Of a stretch of 46,324 nucleotides of DNA, positions 13,874 to 23,400 are shown in pieces. Position 1 is the first letter of the stretch. Every line of letters starts with the position of its first letter. Source of the stretch: Spirochaetaceae bacterium (GTDB lineage Bacteria > Spirochaetota > Spirochaetia > SZUA-6 > Bin103); contig JAPPNY010000048.1 in the NCBI GenBank assembly GCA_028818385.1, positions 1 through 46,324 of the forward strand, read 5' to 3'. The translations under genes were made by a program, and so were the position numbers. The notes beneath the pieces were generated by a model. The model searched no databases, had not been told where the DNA came from, and was given only the letters and a program-made list of their open reading frames with translations.

Positions 13874-15591
13874 ATGAGAAGAGCGTCACTGTTTCTATGC
13901 ATGGCGGCACTGCTGGCGGCGCCCCTCGGCGTCGGTGCCGCGGGGCAGGCTGCCGAGGAAGGAGCTGCCGCCATAGACGACCTCAGCAATCACCTGGAGA
14001 TAAGCTGGCTGGGAAACCCGGCGGAAAAGCCGTGGTGGCAGGGTGAGCTGGAGCAAATGTTCAACGTCACCATCGTCCCCAACGGGGTCGGCAAGTTCCA
14101 GGTCGACAAGCAGCAGATCATCGTGGCGGCCGGCGAGATGCCGGACACCGGGGTCTACTTCGTCGACTCGAAGGTGATGTACCAGGACGGGGTCATCCGC
14201 AGCGCGCCGGAGTCCATGTTCCGGGAGTACGCGCCCAACTACGTGAAAGCCGTGGACAGCGCGTACCCGGCGGCCTGGAAGGTGCACCGCGCCCCCGACA
14301 AGCCGGGCGAGCACTACGGATGGGCGACCATCCGCGGCGGGAGCATCGTCGGCAACTGGCTGCTGGCCTTTCGCAAGGACTGGGCCGAGGCGGTCGGCGT
14401 CTCCCTGCCCGCCGACTACGAAGCGAACAAGGTGCAGTTGGACGAGAAGGGCAAGATGTTCTACTACGACGATCCGTCGATGGACATCGACTGGCTGGAG
14501 GGTCTGATGGTCGCGTTCCGCGACGGGGACCCCGACGGCAACGGCAAGACCGACACGCTCCCGTACGGCAGCTTCTTCTACGGCGACCTGAGCTTCAGCA
14601 ATTTCGGCTGGGCGACGATCCAGGGAGCGTTCGGCGTGGGGCAGACCGGGCTGCAGGGCAATCAGCTCATCGACGGCGAGGTCGTGCACAATTTCGTGGG
14701 CCCGGGCTTCCGGGCCTTCACCAAGCAGGTCGCGCGCTGGTGGGAGATGGGTCTCATCGACAACGAGTCGCTCACCCAGGACGTGGACACGTCGCTCGAC
14801 AAGCAGAATACCGGGCGCTACGGGGTGGTGATGGTGAATACCCCGGCATCGACCGGGATCCCAACGGACCGCCGGACAGCATGATCTCGGATGAGGACTT
14901 CGCCGCCGGCGGCGAGCTGGTCCTGTTCGCGCCGCGGGGGCCGGACGGCCACCAGTTCGCTCCGACCTACGGCATCACCAACATCGGCGACAACATCCCG
15001 CAGGTGTGGGAGAAGTCGATCAGCGACGCGAAGGTCGCCCGCGTCATGCAGATCCTGGACACCAAGGCCGGACTGCTCGACTTCACGCCGGAGGCGATCG
15101 CCAATTGGGCGGGCTGGGCGTACGGCAAGGAGGGCGCGCACTGGAATTGGGGCGGCGAGCCCGGCAACTCCAGCATCGTGCGGGTGGCGCAGGAGGACGT
15201 CCCGGCCGAGTATCCCCAGCGGGGGAGCCTGTGGACGAACTATCCGAACTTCAACCCGCGGGAGAGCTACAAGTTCTCGCGGACCCCGAACGTGTACACG
15301 TTCTACGAGGAGTACCTGTACACGGACGAGATCTGGAGCAAGATGGCCAGGCCCTACAAGTGGGACTCCTACAAGGAGACCGACATCCAGGAGGTCATGA
15401 AGAAGCGCGGGGCCGCGCTCAACACGCTGGCCTCCGAGTGGTTCGCCAAGGCGGTCACCGGCGAGATCGACGTCGATGCCACGTGGGACGAGTACGTCGA
15501 GGACTTCATGCGCTTCGGCGGCAGCGAGATCCTCGCGGAGATGGAGAAGATGCCGACGTGGGACGAGGTCTGGGGCACCGAGTCGCGCTAG
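13874..15591 (+). pseudogene. Oligosaccharide ABC transporter binding protein, single frameshift
   Basis: ATG 13874 follows GGAGGAGAAAG and starts a signal peptide (RASLFLCMAALLAAPLGVGA). The mature part reads as an LplA-type family-1 solute-binding protein (EISWLGNPAEKPWW, DGDPDGNGKTDTLPYG). In the first frame translation ends at 14884 after an abrupt loss of similarity near VVMVNTP; the adjacent frame then continues GIDRDPNGPPDSMISDEDFA to a normal C-terminus at 15591. Adding one C to the CCCC run at 14841-14844 restores a 572-aa protein of normal size. It is either a recent loss of function or a sequencing/assembly error. Both permeases are intact, which favours error or a very recent mutation. 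Confidence 0.85.
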
Positions 15592-15665
15592 TACCCAAAC
15601 GGTAGTCATGCGGCGTGCCGCGGTCGTTCGACGCGACGGCGGCGCGCCGCTCTCAGGAAGCGGTC

Positions 15666-17993
15666 ATGGAAGATGCGAAGGTCGGCGCCTTTTTCTCCCG
15701 TCTTGACTACGGGATCCCGGAGTTGGCGCCGGTACGGGATGCGGAGGCGCGCGGCGATCGGCGCGCGGCCGAAGAGGCGTTTCTCAGGTATTGCCGGGAG
15801 CGGCCGCAGCCCAATCTCGCCGTGCGGTACGTGTCTGCTCACACGGAGCGGGGATTCGCACAGAACACGACCGGATACGACTTCATCTCCGAGCGCTACG
15901 TCGAAGAGTTTCCCGATCACCACGTCACGTGGCGCGACCGCGCCCGGATGCGCCCGCTGATCACCACGGAGCCGGGCTACACCTGGAGCAGGACGCAGGG
16001 CGTCAAGCCGTCGGCGTACACGCTGGTCGACATCGCCGACCTGCTCCTCGACAACAAGGTGTTCACGCCGAACGAGCCGGAGAAGGGAGTCCAGGACGTC
16101 GGCGCGCAGTGGGACTGGACGCACGTTCCGGATGACGGCGACGTCATCTGGACCCATCACCTCAACTACCAGCTCTTCCAGCGGGCGCTGGCGCAGGCCT
16201 ACTGGCTCACGGGCGATGAGGCCTACATCGAGAAGCTGATATGGATCGCCCGGCACTACGTGTTCTACGTGGACACCAAGCCGGAGTGGATCTGGTTTCC
16301 GGGGCTGCAGATGAACCACTCCTACCTGCAGCTCATGCCGTACATCCTCTCGTGGGAGGGCCTCTGCGGCCACGATCTGTGCCTGCTGCTGTCGCTGTAC
16401 ACCGGGTTCTGCATCGAGGACATGATCGCGTTCGCGAACAAGGAGCCGCCGCCGCAGGGCAATCAGCTCTTCTACGCGGGACAGGGGCTGATCACCGCCG
16501 GCGTCGGGTTTCCGGAGTGCCGGGACGCGCGTGACTGGCGGGAGCTGGGCCTGCGCATCGTCGGCGACTACCTCGGTGCCGGAGCCTCCTACCCCGACGG
16601 CACCTCGAAGGAGAACTCCGCGGGGTATGTCGTCGGCGCGTCCACGAGCGTCCTGGAGACGTGGCTGATGCTGCGCGACAACGGCCTGTCGTTTCCCCAG
16701 GACTACATCGACGTGCTGCTGAAGCGGGCGGCGTATCTGGCCTGCTCCAGCAAGCCCGATGGGAGCTATGTCTGGAACGGTGATTCCAGGCGCGGGTCGG
16801 CCCTCCCGTTCATAGGCGCGGTGCTCGCCGAGCGGTACCGGGAAGACTGGGACTACATCGCGAGCCGCGGGGAGCGCGGCCGGCCGCCGGCCCAGACGTC
16901 GTTCTGGTACCCGTACTGCGGGCAAGGCATCATGCGGTCCTCCTGGCAGAGGGACGCCAACTACCTGCAGTTCGACGTCGGCCCCATCGGGACCATCCAC
17001 GGCCACGAGAACGCGCTGGCCGTCGAGATCGTGTCGCACGGGAGATCGATGGTGGAGGATCTGGGAGTCCACTCCTACTCCGCGGCGGCCGAGGACGTCC
17101 TCATGCAGCAGTTCATGAGCTGGTCACAGGGCCACAACACCGTCGTCGTGGACGGCAAGACGCAGGTGCGCGACGTGAGCGGTCCGCGCGAGAGTGCGCA
17201 TCGCCTCGACAACGTCTGGCACAGCACGGGGGTCTGCGACTACCTGGAAGGAACCTATCGCGAGGGGTACGCGACCTATCGCGAGGAGCGCCGCGAGGAC
17301 GGCGTTCCCCGCACCGTCATCGACGGCGCGGTCGACCGATCGGTCGAGCACGCGCGCAGCGTCATGTTCGTGAAGGCCGGCGAGACCCGCCACGAGTACT
17401 GGATCATCACGGACTTTCTCCGTGGACACGGATCTCACACCTTCGAGGTGCTCTTTCACCTGGTGCCGGCGGCGGTGGTGGTGGATCGCGAGCGCGGGAC
17501 CGCCCGGAGCGCGGACGAGGGCGAGCCGAACATCGCGTTCATCAGCGCCGCACCGGAGAGGGTGGAGCTCGACATAGCCGAGGGACGCCGGGAGCCGAGC
17601 CTGCAGGGCTGGTATGCCGGCGGCGGCGGTTTGGGCGTGGCGCCGGCCCCGTGCGTGATCTACCGCCGTTCGGCACAGGCGCCGGTGACGATCCAGACCG
17701 TCGTGGTGCCGCTGCAGGCGGGCGAGACCGAGCTGCCGAGCGTTGCCGTGGCGCGCGAGCAGGCGGACGGCACCTGGACCAGAATCGCCTTCGCCGACGG
17801 GCAGACCGACATCTGCTGCGCAGCCCGATCGGCAGGCAACTACCGGTACGGCGGCTACGGGTTCACGGGAGTGGCCGCGCTGTATCGCCGCAGAGAGGCG
17901 TCAGTGATCGCGCAGGAGATCGTCGCGGGTCAGCCGTCAGGTGACGGCGGAGTCGAGGTCGACGGAGACGTCCTCGAAGGGGATGAGACGTAG
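15666..17993 (+). CDS. Heparinase II/III family polysaccharide lyase
   Basis: About 775 aa from ATG 15666, chosen because AGGAAG precedes it; an in-frame ATG at 15615 would add 17 residues. An N-terminal alpha-helical toroid part includes NYQLFQRALAQAYWLTGDEAY and GLQMNHSYLQLMPYILSW, and the C-terminal beta-sandwich of the heparinase II/III family includes the SWSQGHNTVVVDGKTQ block, with GTIHGHENALAVEI carrying a likely catalytic His. No signal peptide is seen, so it probably acts in the cytoplasm on imported oligosaccharide, as in related loci. Members cleave uronic-acid polysaccharides; exact substrate is unknown. It follows the importer, and its 3' end overlaps the convergent GH gene by 57 bp. 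Confidence 0.88.
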   Translation: MEDAKVGAFFSRLDYGIPELAPVRDAEARGDRRAAEEAFLRYCRERPQPNLAVRYVSAHTERGFAQNTTGYDFISERYVEEFPDHHVTWRDRARMRPLITTEPGYTWSRTQGVKPSAYTLVDIADLLLDNKVFTPNEPEKGVQDVGAQWDWTHVPDDGDVIWTHHLNYQLFQRALAQAYWLTGDEAYIEKLIWIARHYVFYVDTKPEWIWFPGLQMNHSYLQLMPYILSWEGLCGHDLCLLLSLYTGFCIEDMIAFANKEPPPQGNQLFYAGQGLITAGVGFPECRDARDWRELGLRIVGDYLGAGASYPDGTSKENSAGYVVGASTSVLETWLMLRDNGLSFPQDYIDVLLKRAAYLACSSKPDGSYVWNGDSRRGSALPFIGAVLAERYREDWDYIASRGERGRPPAQTSFWYPYCGQGIMRSSWQRDANYLQFDVGPIGTIHGHENALAVEIVSHGRSMVEDLGVHSYSAAAEDVLMQQFMSWSQGHNTVVVDGKTQVRDVSGPRESAHRLDNVWHSTGVCDYLEGTYREGYATYREERREDGVPRTVIDGAVDRSVEHARSVMFVKAGETRHEYWIITDFLRGHGSHTFEVLFHLVPAAVVVDRERGTARSADEGEPNIAFISAAPERVELDIAEGRREPSLQGWYAGGGGLGVAPAPCVIYRRSAQAPVTIQTVVVPLQAGETELPSVAVAREQADGTWTRIAFADGQTDICCAARSAGNYRYGGYGFTGVAALYRRREASVIAQEIVAGQPSGDGGVEVDGDVLEGDET

Positions 17994-20900
17994 CGGACCG
18001 ATCAGGCCGTTGAGGTCGACGGCGCCCAGGTAGGGAGGCGCGTACCAGCCGCGCCACCCGTAGCGCCAGAGGTCGAACCTGCCCTCGATCATCCGCTCGA
18101 CGCTGGCCTCGCCTCGCCGGGGAGCATCGGCGTTGGTCACGGCGACGCGCAACCGGTTGCGGCCCGCCCGCAGGTGGCCGGTGACCTCGATCTCGAACGG
18201 CTCCCACAGGCGGGTGCCCGCCTTCCGGCCGTTGAGCCAGACCTCCGCGGTGAGCCCGACCTCGCCGAGGTCGAGCATGACGCGCGTCCCGGTCAGCCGC
18301 GGGTCGAGATCGAACTCCTTCTCGTAGAACGCCTCGCCCGAGTAGAAGGTCAGACCGGTCCATGTCCAGGCGCCCAGGCGGTAGTCCGTCGGCCCCGACT
18401 GGAAGGAGAGGTAGTCCTCAAGCTCCCGGTCGGCCGGCAGCCGCAGCGCGATGCTGGCGGGTCGGTCGAAATCGAGCCCGCGGAAGGTCACCCTGCCAGC
18501 GTTGTCCGGCTGCACGCGGGTGCCGTTCAGGTAGACGGCGATGCCGGCCGGCCGCGCGGGGACCAGGAACGCCGTCGTGCCCGGCGGGATCTCCGCGCGG
18601 TACCAGCGTTCCCTGCCGCGCGTGACTCCGAACCGGCCCTGGCGCTGGTCGTAGGTCGGGAAGGGAGGCAGGAACCGCATGGTGTCGCGCACCACTCCCT
18701 GCCGGCGCTCGCGCACGAGTGTATCCGGGTCCTGCGGCCGCTTGGCGTACCGAAGGCCGGGCGCCGGGAACCCGTCGTCATCCGTGAGGCGGAACACCAG
18801 GCCGGTGTTGTAGGCCGGGAACGCGCTCTCGATCTTGAGCAGGATGACGTTCCACCCTTCCCGCAGGCGGATGGGCAGCCGCTCGGCAAACCCGTCGTTC
18901 ATCTTGATGAAGCCGATCTGGCTGTAGAACGAGTAGACCTCGGCGCCGTTGACCCAGATCTTGCCGTTCGCCACCTCGAAGCGCGCCTGCACGCGCCGCG
19001 CGGCCGGGGAATGGACGAAGGTGGCGGCGTAGGCGACGCCCGGTTCGCCCTCGTAGTCCAAGATTTTCCCCACGTTCACCCACGGATTGCGGCTGTGGAA
19101 GTGCTGCCACACGCGGATCTCCCCATCCGGCGTGGGACACGGCGCTTCCAGGTCGAACTCCGTCTCCGGCGGGTACTTGGTGTGGAAGCCTCGCCCGTTG
19201 TCGCTGGGAAACGGGCCCAGCAGCCACCAGTTGCGGATCGTGAACCGCTCCCGGGAGAGCCAGGTGAGCGGCCAGGCGCGGTGGTTGTAGGCGGCGTCCG
19301 CGAAGCCGGCCGCCTCTCCCCGGCCCTCGGGCGCGACGTGTTCCGCCGCGTAGCGCACCTCCACGCGATCGGCCGCCGGCGTGAACCGCCACCCCGTGGG
19401 AGCGAGCTCCTGGACAGGCGCCCCCCTTTGCAGCGGGATCTCGGCGGCGAACGGTCGGTCACGCCAGCTCCCCGCGACCGATGCGGTCCGGTCCGGAGCC
19501 CGCACCGTGCCCTCGAGACGCGTCCGGCCGCCGCGCGTCGCGAGCGTGGCGCCGGTGATGTTCGTCCGGTCGATGCGAATGGGCGGAGCTGCGCCGTGCC
19601 GCTGCATCACCACGGCGAACCCGTCATAGGCCGACCAGGACAGCGGGACGACGGTCCTGCCGTCCTTGACCCAGTAGACGGTTTCCCGCCGCTCTCCGGT
19701 CGCGGCGTCCCAGATCTCCGGCGTTCCGGCGGCGCTGAAGGAGACGGTGGCGGCGCGCGCATGGCCGGTGTCGTTCGCGATCCAGTAGATGTCCGTCCCT
19801 TCCTTCACGCGGTGGGAGTAGTAGAGGTGCTCGGAAGGCCCGTCGATGACGGCGAGATCGGCCGGCAGCACGCGGTCGATCTCCTGCAGCACCCGGTCGG
19901 GGCCGCCGGCGACGAACACGGCGGTCCCGCTGGCGGCCTGCTCGTCGGTTGCGCCGGCGCCGCTGTCGGTGCGGCCGCCGAGGATCGCGGCCACGGCTTC
20001 ACCTATCTCCGGGTCGTTCCTGCCGTGCTCGGGTGAGCCCGACGGCAGCGCACCGTAGAAGATCACCGCACCGCCGGCCTCGTGGAAGCGGCGGATGACC
20101 GCCATCGACGCGCGGCTGATCAGGGTCATCCGCGGCAGGAGCACGACCTTGAACTCGCTGCGGCCGATCGCCAGCGAGCCTTTGCCGAGGGTCGCCCTGG
20201 CGAGGTAGTGGTCGTCCGCGACCTCGAAGTCGCGCTGCCCTTCGACCAGCCGCTCCATGAGGCCGTCGTAGTCGGCTTCCACCAGCCGGGTGAAGCTCGC
20301 GCCGCGATCCTGTCCGGTCGTCTCGGTGACGCCGCCGTCCTCTTCGGACGATCCGCGTGGTGCTCCGCCGGCCGGGCCGCCGCCGACCACGGTCGCCAAC
20401 GGCTTGAGGAGCAGGATCGGCGCGACGGAGACGCCGTCATCGTTCAGGAAGCCGACGCGCTGCATGAAGTCGCCGTACCGCGAGTGGAACTTCCAGAAGG
20501 GCTGCCCGGTGCCCGGCATGGGATGCCCGTCGAGCGTGTGGTGCTCGTCGAAGGAGGTCATCGTGGTCTGAATGGACACCCCCCATGCCGCCAGCACGTT
20601 GCCGGCCGAGCGCAGCTTCTGCGGGCTGATGAACGACTCGCACCCTTCCAGCAGCCCGGCCTCCACCCACAGCGGCCTGTTCTCGAAGTGGGCGATCGAG
20701 GCGACCTCCTTGAACCCGCGCGGGCCGTGGTGCCAGGAGAACAGGTCCTCCATGAACGGGCAGGTCATCTCCCGCTGGGAGGCCATGAAGTCGCCGGCCA
20801 GGGTCGACTCCGCCACGAGGTTGTCCCCCCAGGACTGCTGTATCGCCTGGATCCGGTGCGCCCGGCACCAGCCGGCAAGCACCTTCCAGAAGCCTTCGAC

Positions 20901-21788
20901 GAACAGGTGGCTGACCACGCGGAAGTAGTCGCAGCGGACCCGCGGCGTCTCGTCGCCGCCGTCGCGTGTCAGCAGCGGCAGGTACGGCCGCACGTCGTAG
21001 CCGCACATCTCCCGGAACGTCGGGAAGAACCGGGGAGTCCACACGATCGGCCCGCCGAAGGTGGTCTCGGCGTCGAACAGGGCGACCGTAAAGGTCGTGC
21101 CGACGTGCTCGGGAAAGCGGCGGATGAGCTCGCCGAGGGTGAGGTCGAGGTAGCGCTGCGTGGCAGCCGGATTGAGCGGGTCCACCCGCACGTTGATCGG
21201 GCCCATGCGGTCCACGGGATGGTAGAAGGAGAGCAGCCACTCCCCCTCGCCGAGCTCCTTGCGGAAGGTGGAGCCGTCGATCGCGCGTGAGAGATCGCGC
21301 AGGCTGGAGTAGTCCAGGGCGCCGCCTTTCTCGATCCTGCCGGCGCTCGCGATGACCGGATCCGGGAGGCCCCGAATCAGGGCGGTGCCCGGCCCGCTGA
21401 AGCGCCGCTCGACCGTCTGCAGACGCTTGAGCCGGTACTCGGGGTGCCCCTCCAGCACCAGGCTGGGGTCCGGCGGATCCAGCCGCACGTCGCGGGCATC
21501 GCCCTGGGGATGAAAGAAGTCGGGCACCATCCCCATGCGCAGCCCCGTGCACCGGGCGTGGTCGAGGAAGATCCCCCACAGCCGCCACCAGCCTTCGCTC
21601 AGGAAGTGGGGGCGCATCCCGTGCGCGGGATACACGATGACCGTGCGGGCTCCCTGGCTCCGGAACTCGTCCAGTTGCCGCCTGCCCTCGTCGGCGTCGA
21701 TCGTCGTGGACCACCACCACTGGATGACAGGCCGATACTTCGGCGGCGGGTGCTGAAACGACTCGAAGAGGCCGCGCCCGGGCGTCAC
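17937..21788 (-). CDS. Large GH106-like glycoside hydrolase (alpha-L-rhamnosidase-like)
   Basis: The 1283-aa protein starts RPVIQWWWSTTIDADEGRRQ, typical of the GH106/related TIM-barrel family, with VRCDYFRVVSHLFVEGFW and a later DIYWIANDTGHARAATVSF beta-domain. The C-terminal 150 residues form a GH2-type jelly-roll (FYSGEAFYEKEFDLDPRL, GLTAEVWLNGRKAGTRLWEP). No signal peptide is seen. GH106 enzymes hydrolyse terminal alpha-L-rhamnose; family membership is judged from motifs and length and could be a neighbouring uncharacterised family. Its start overlaps the stop of the BNR gene upstream in transcription by four bases (ATGA), so they form one operon. Confidence 0.7.
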   Translation of the reverse strand: MTPGRGLFESFQHPPPKYRPVIQWWWSTTIDADEGRRQLDEFRSQGARTVIVYPAHGMRPHFLSEGWWRLWGIFLDHARCTGLRMGMVPDFFHPQGDARDVRLDPPDPSLVLEGHPEYRLKRLQTVERRFSGPGTALIRGLPDPVIASAGRIEKGGALDYSSLRDLSRAIDGSTFRKELGEGEWLLSFYHPVDRMGPINVRVDPLNPAATQRYLDLTLGELIRRFPEHVGTTFTVALFDAETTFGGPIVWTPRFFPTFREMCGYDVRPYLPLLTRDGGDETPRVRCDYFRVVSHLFVEGFWKVLAGWCRAHRIQAIQQSWGDNLVAESTLAGDFMASQREMTCPFMEDLFSWHHGPRGFKEVASIAHFENRPLWVEAGLLEGCESFISPQKLRSAGNVLAAWGVSIQTTMTSFDEHHTLDGHPMPGTGQPFWKFHSRYGDFMQRVGFLNDDGVSVAPILLLKPLATVVGGGPAGGAPRGSSEEDGGVTETTGQDRGASFTRLVEADYDGLMERLVEGQRDFEVADDHYLARATLGKGSLAIGRSEFKVVLLPRMTLISRASMAVIRRFHEAGGAVIFYGALPSGSPEHGRNDPEIGEAVAAILGGRTDSGAGATDEQAASGTAVFVAGGPDRVLQEIDRVLPADLAVIDGPSEHLYYSHRVKEGTDIYWIANDTGHARAATVSFSAAGTPEIWDAATGERRETVYWVKDGRTVVPLSWSAYDGFAVVMQRHGAAPPIRIDRTNITGATLATRGGRTRLEGTVRAPDRTASVAGSWRDRPFAAEIPLQRGAPVQELAPTGWRFTPAADRVEVRYAAEHVAPEGRGEAAGFADAAYNHRAWPLTWLSRERFTIRNWWLLGPFPSDNGRGFHTKYPPETEFDLEAPCPTPDGEIRVWQHFHSRNPWVNVGKILDYEGEPGVAYAATFVHSPAARRVQARFEVANGKIWVNGAEVYSFYSQIGFIKMNDGFAERLPIRLREGWNVILLKIESAFPAYNTGLVFRLTDDDGFPAPGLRYAKRPQDPDTLVRERRQGVVRDTMRFLPPFPTYDQRQGRFGVTRGRERWYRAEIPPGTTAFLVPARPAGIAVYLNGTRVQPDNAGRVTFRGLDFDRPASIALRLPADRELEDYLSFQSGPTDYRLGAWTWTGLTFYSGEAFYEKEFDLDPRLTGTRVMLDLGEVGLTAEVWLNGRKAGTRLWEPFEIEVTGHLRAGRNRLRVAVTNADAPRRGEASVERMIEGRFDLWRYGWRGWYAPPYLGAVDLNGLIGPLRLIPFEDVSVDLDSAVT

Positions 21789-23251
21789 GCTCCTCCCCGC
21801 GGGCTGCCCGCGTCGGCCCAGTACACGCGGTGGTCCATGACCGAGCGTTTGGATCGCGAGCCGGCGGTGAGGACGGAGTAGATCATCCCGGGCAGCGTGC
21901 CTGCTGCGACCCGGTGGAACCCGGTCGGCCGTTCCAGGCTCGGCTGGTTGGGGGGCATCTGCGGGTCCGGCCCGATCACGTCCCGGGCGGTGAACGTGTG
22001 GCCGCGGTCACGCGACTCCAGCCACGCGATCCGGCGCCTGGCGGGGTTCTCCGCGCACCACGTGTTGGCCGATTCGTAGCTGATGCGGGCGTTCTCGGGG
22101 TTCGTGGAGTAGCACGGCAGCCCGAGGTAGTAGGTCTCCTCCAGCTTCGTGGAATGGTGTGCGTCGGGCCGGTCCGGCGTTCTCCATGCCATGCGCTCCC
22201 GCTCCGCTACCGGATGATCACGGGGGATCAGCGTCAATGCGATGCAGAGCGTGTCGTCCTCCGTGATGCTGAACCCGGCGCGGCAGTCGATCACCGCCAT
22301 GTCCGGCCAGTGCTCGTCCAGGGCCGCCTGCAGCGGCAGGTGCTGCCAGCGCCCCTGCCCGTCGGGCGTGACCAGGAACACCTGGCCCGGCCGCGGCATG
22401 TTGTAGTGGATGTAGAGGACGAACGGCCGGCCCGTGGAGTCGACGACGATGGCGCCCTGATTCCGTATGCCCGGTTTTGCGAAGGAGCTCTCGCCGGCGA
22501 CCAGCACATCCATGGTTTCGGAAGTCGCCGGGACCGAGATCGGCGTGCCGTCGGCACGCTCCCAGGTCGCCCCGCCGTCGGTGGAGCGCATGTAGTTGGC
22601 CGACTGGATCGTGCCCCACAGGTTCGACTGCTTCGTCTTGCTCTGGTAGGTGCTGGTGGACAGGTGCAGCGTGCGGTGGTCCGGCCCCCACGCCAGCCCC
22701 GGATGGTAGGCCGCGTAGCTGAAGCAGCCTTCGAGCGTGCGGATGATCAGCCCCCGGTCCTCCCAGTCCCCGTCGGGCGGCTTGGCGTACAGGCGCGAGC
22801 CTTCCCACCTGGACCGTCCCGCCATGTAGAGCGTGTCGTCCGCTCCGCACACCAGTGCCGGGTAGGTCATGTCGCCGCCGAAGGTCACCGTCGGCGTCCA
22901 CTCGGAGGCGTCGTTGGGGCGCAACGACCGCCGGTAGGGAACCTGGTCGTGGTGCACGCCGAAGACCACGTGCAGGTAGCCCCGGCTGTCCATGGTCATG
23001 GCGGGCCGGCCGTGGTCGTCCGTGGCCGTTCCCAGCGTGAAGGGGCCGGACCACTCGCCGGTCGCGCGATCCAGGGTGCGGACCTGGGCGAAGTACCCCG
23101 CTTCGGTGGCATCGAGCCACGCCACGTGGGTCTTGCCGTCGTGCGTGATGATCTTGTTGCCTACCCCGGAGGTCGCCGTCTCTCCGCCTTGCGAGGAGAT
23201 GAGGCGGTGTTCGGGATCCGGACCCGTGCGCCCCGATCGCTCTGCGTCCAT
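21785..23251 (-). CDS. BNR repeat (BNR-4-like) beta-propeller protein
   Basis: The 488-aa protein has propeller blades marked by DGKTHVAWLDATEAGYFAQV, DSRGYLHVVFGVHHD, RSTDGGATW and ESRDRGHTF Asp-box-like turns. The family contains uncharacterised enzymes and some polysaccharide lyases acting on sulfated or uronic glycans. No signal peptide is evident. It heads a two-gene operon with the GH106-like gene. A lyase or glycosidase role is inferred from context; catalytic residues were not assigned. Confidence 0.75.
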   Translation of the reverse strand: MDAERSGRTGPDPEHRLISSQGGETATSGVGNKIITHDGKTHVAWLDATEAGYFAQVRTLDRATGEWSGPFTLGTATDDHGRPAMTMDSRGYLHVVFGVHHDQVPYRRSLRPNDASEWTPTVTFGGDMTYPALVCGADDTLYMAGRSRWEGSRLYAKPPDGDWEDRGLIIRTLEGCFSYAAYHPGLAWGPDHRTLHLSTSTYQSKTKQSNLWGTIQSANYMRSTDGGATWERADGTPISVPATSETMDVLVAGESSFAKPGIRNQGAIVVDSTGRPFVLYIHYNMPRPGQVFLVTPDGQGRWQHLPLQAALDEHWPDMAVIDCRAGFSITEDDTLCIALTLIPRDHPVAERERMAWRTPDRPDAHHSTKLEETYYLGLPCYSTNPENARISYESANTWCAENPARRRIAWLESRDRGHTFTARDVIGPDPQMPPNQPSLERPTGFHRVAAGTLPGMIYSVLTAGSRSKRSVMDHRVYWADAGSPRGGA

Positions 23252-23363
23252 CTGCTTCCGCCCTCCTTGACCTCAGGGGCCGGCCGACGTGCCTCCGATC
23301 CGAGCTACCGGCCACGATACTACACCCGTGGAGGGCGCGCGGGTGGAGCGAGTGGCCGTAACG

Positions 23364-23393
23364 TTGACCGTGCGCGGACGGCGTCCGTACACT
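23364..23393 (+). promoter_or_regulatory. Sigma-70-like promoter giving a leaderless start
   Basis: TTGACC (23364-23369) and TACACT (23388-23393) are separated by 18 bp. The expected start of transcription (about 23400) coincides with the GTG at 23401, so the first respiratory-operon mRNA is probably leaderless. Confidence 0.5.
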
Positions 23394-23400
23394 GCGGGCC

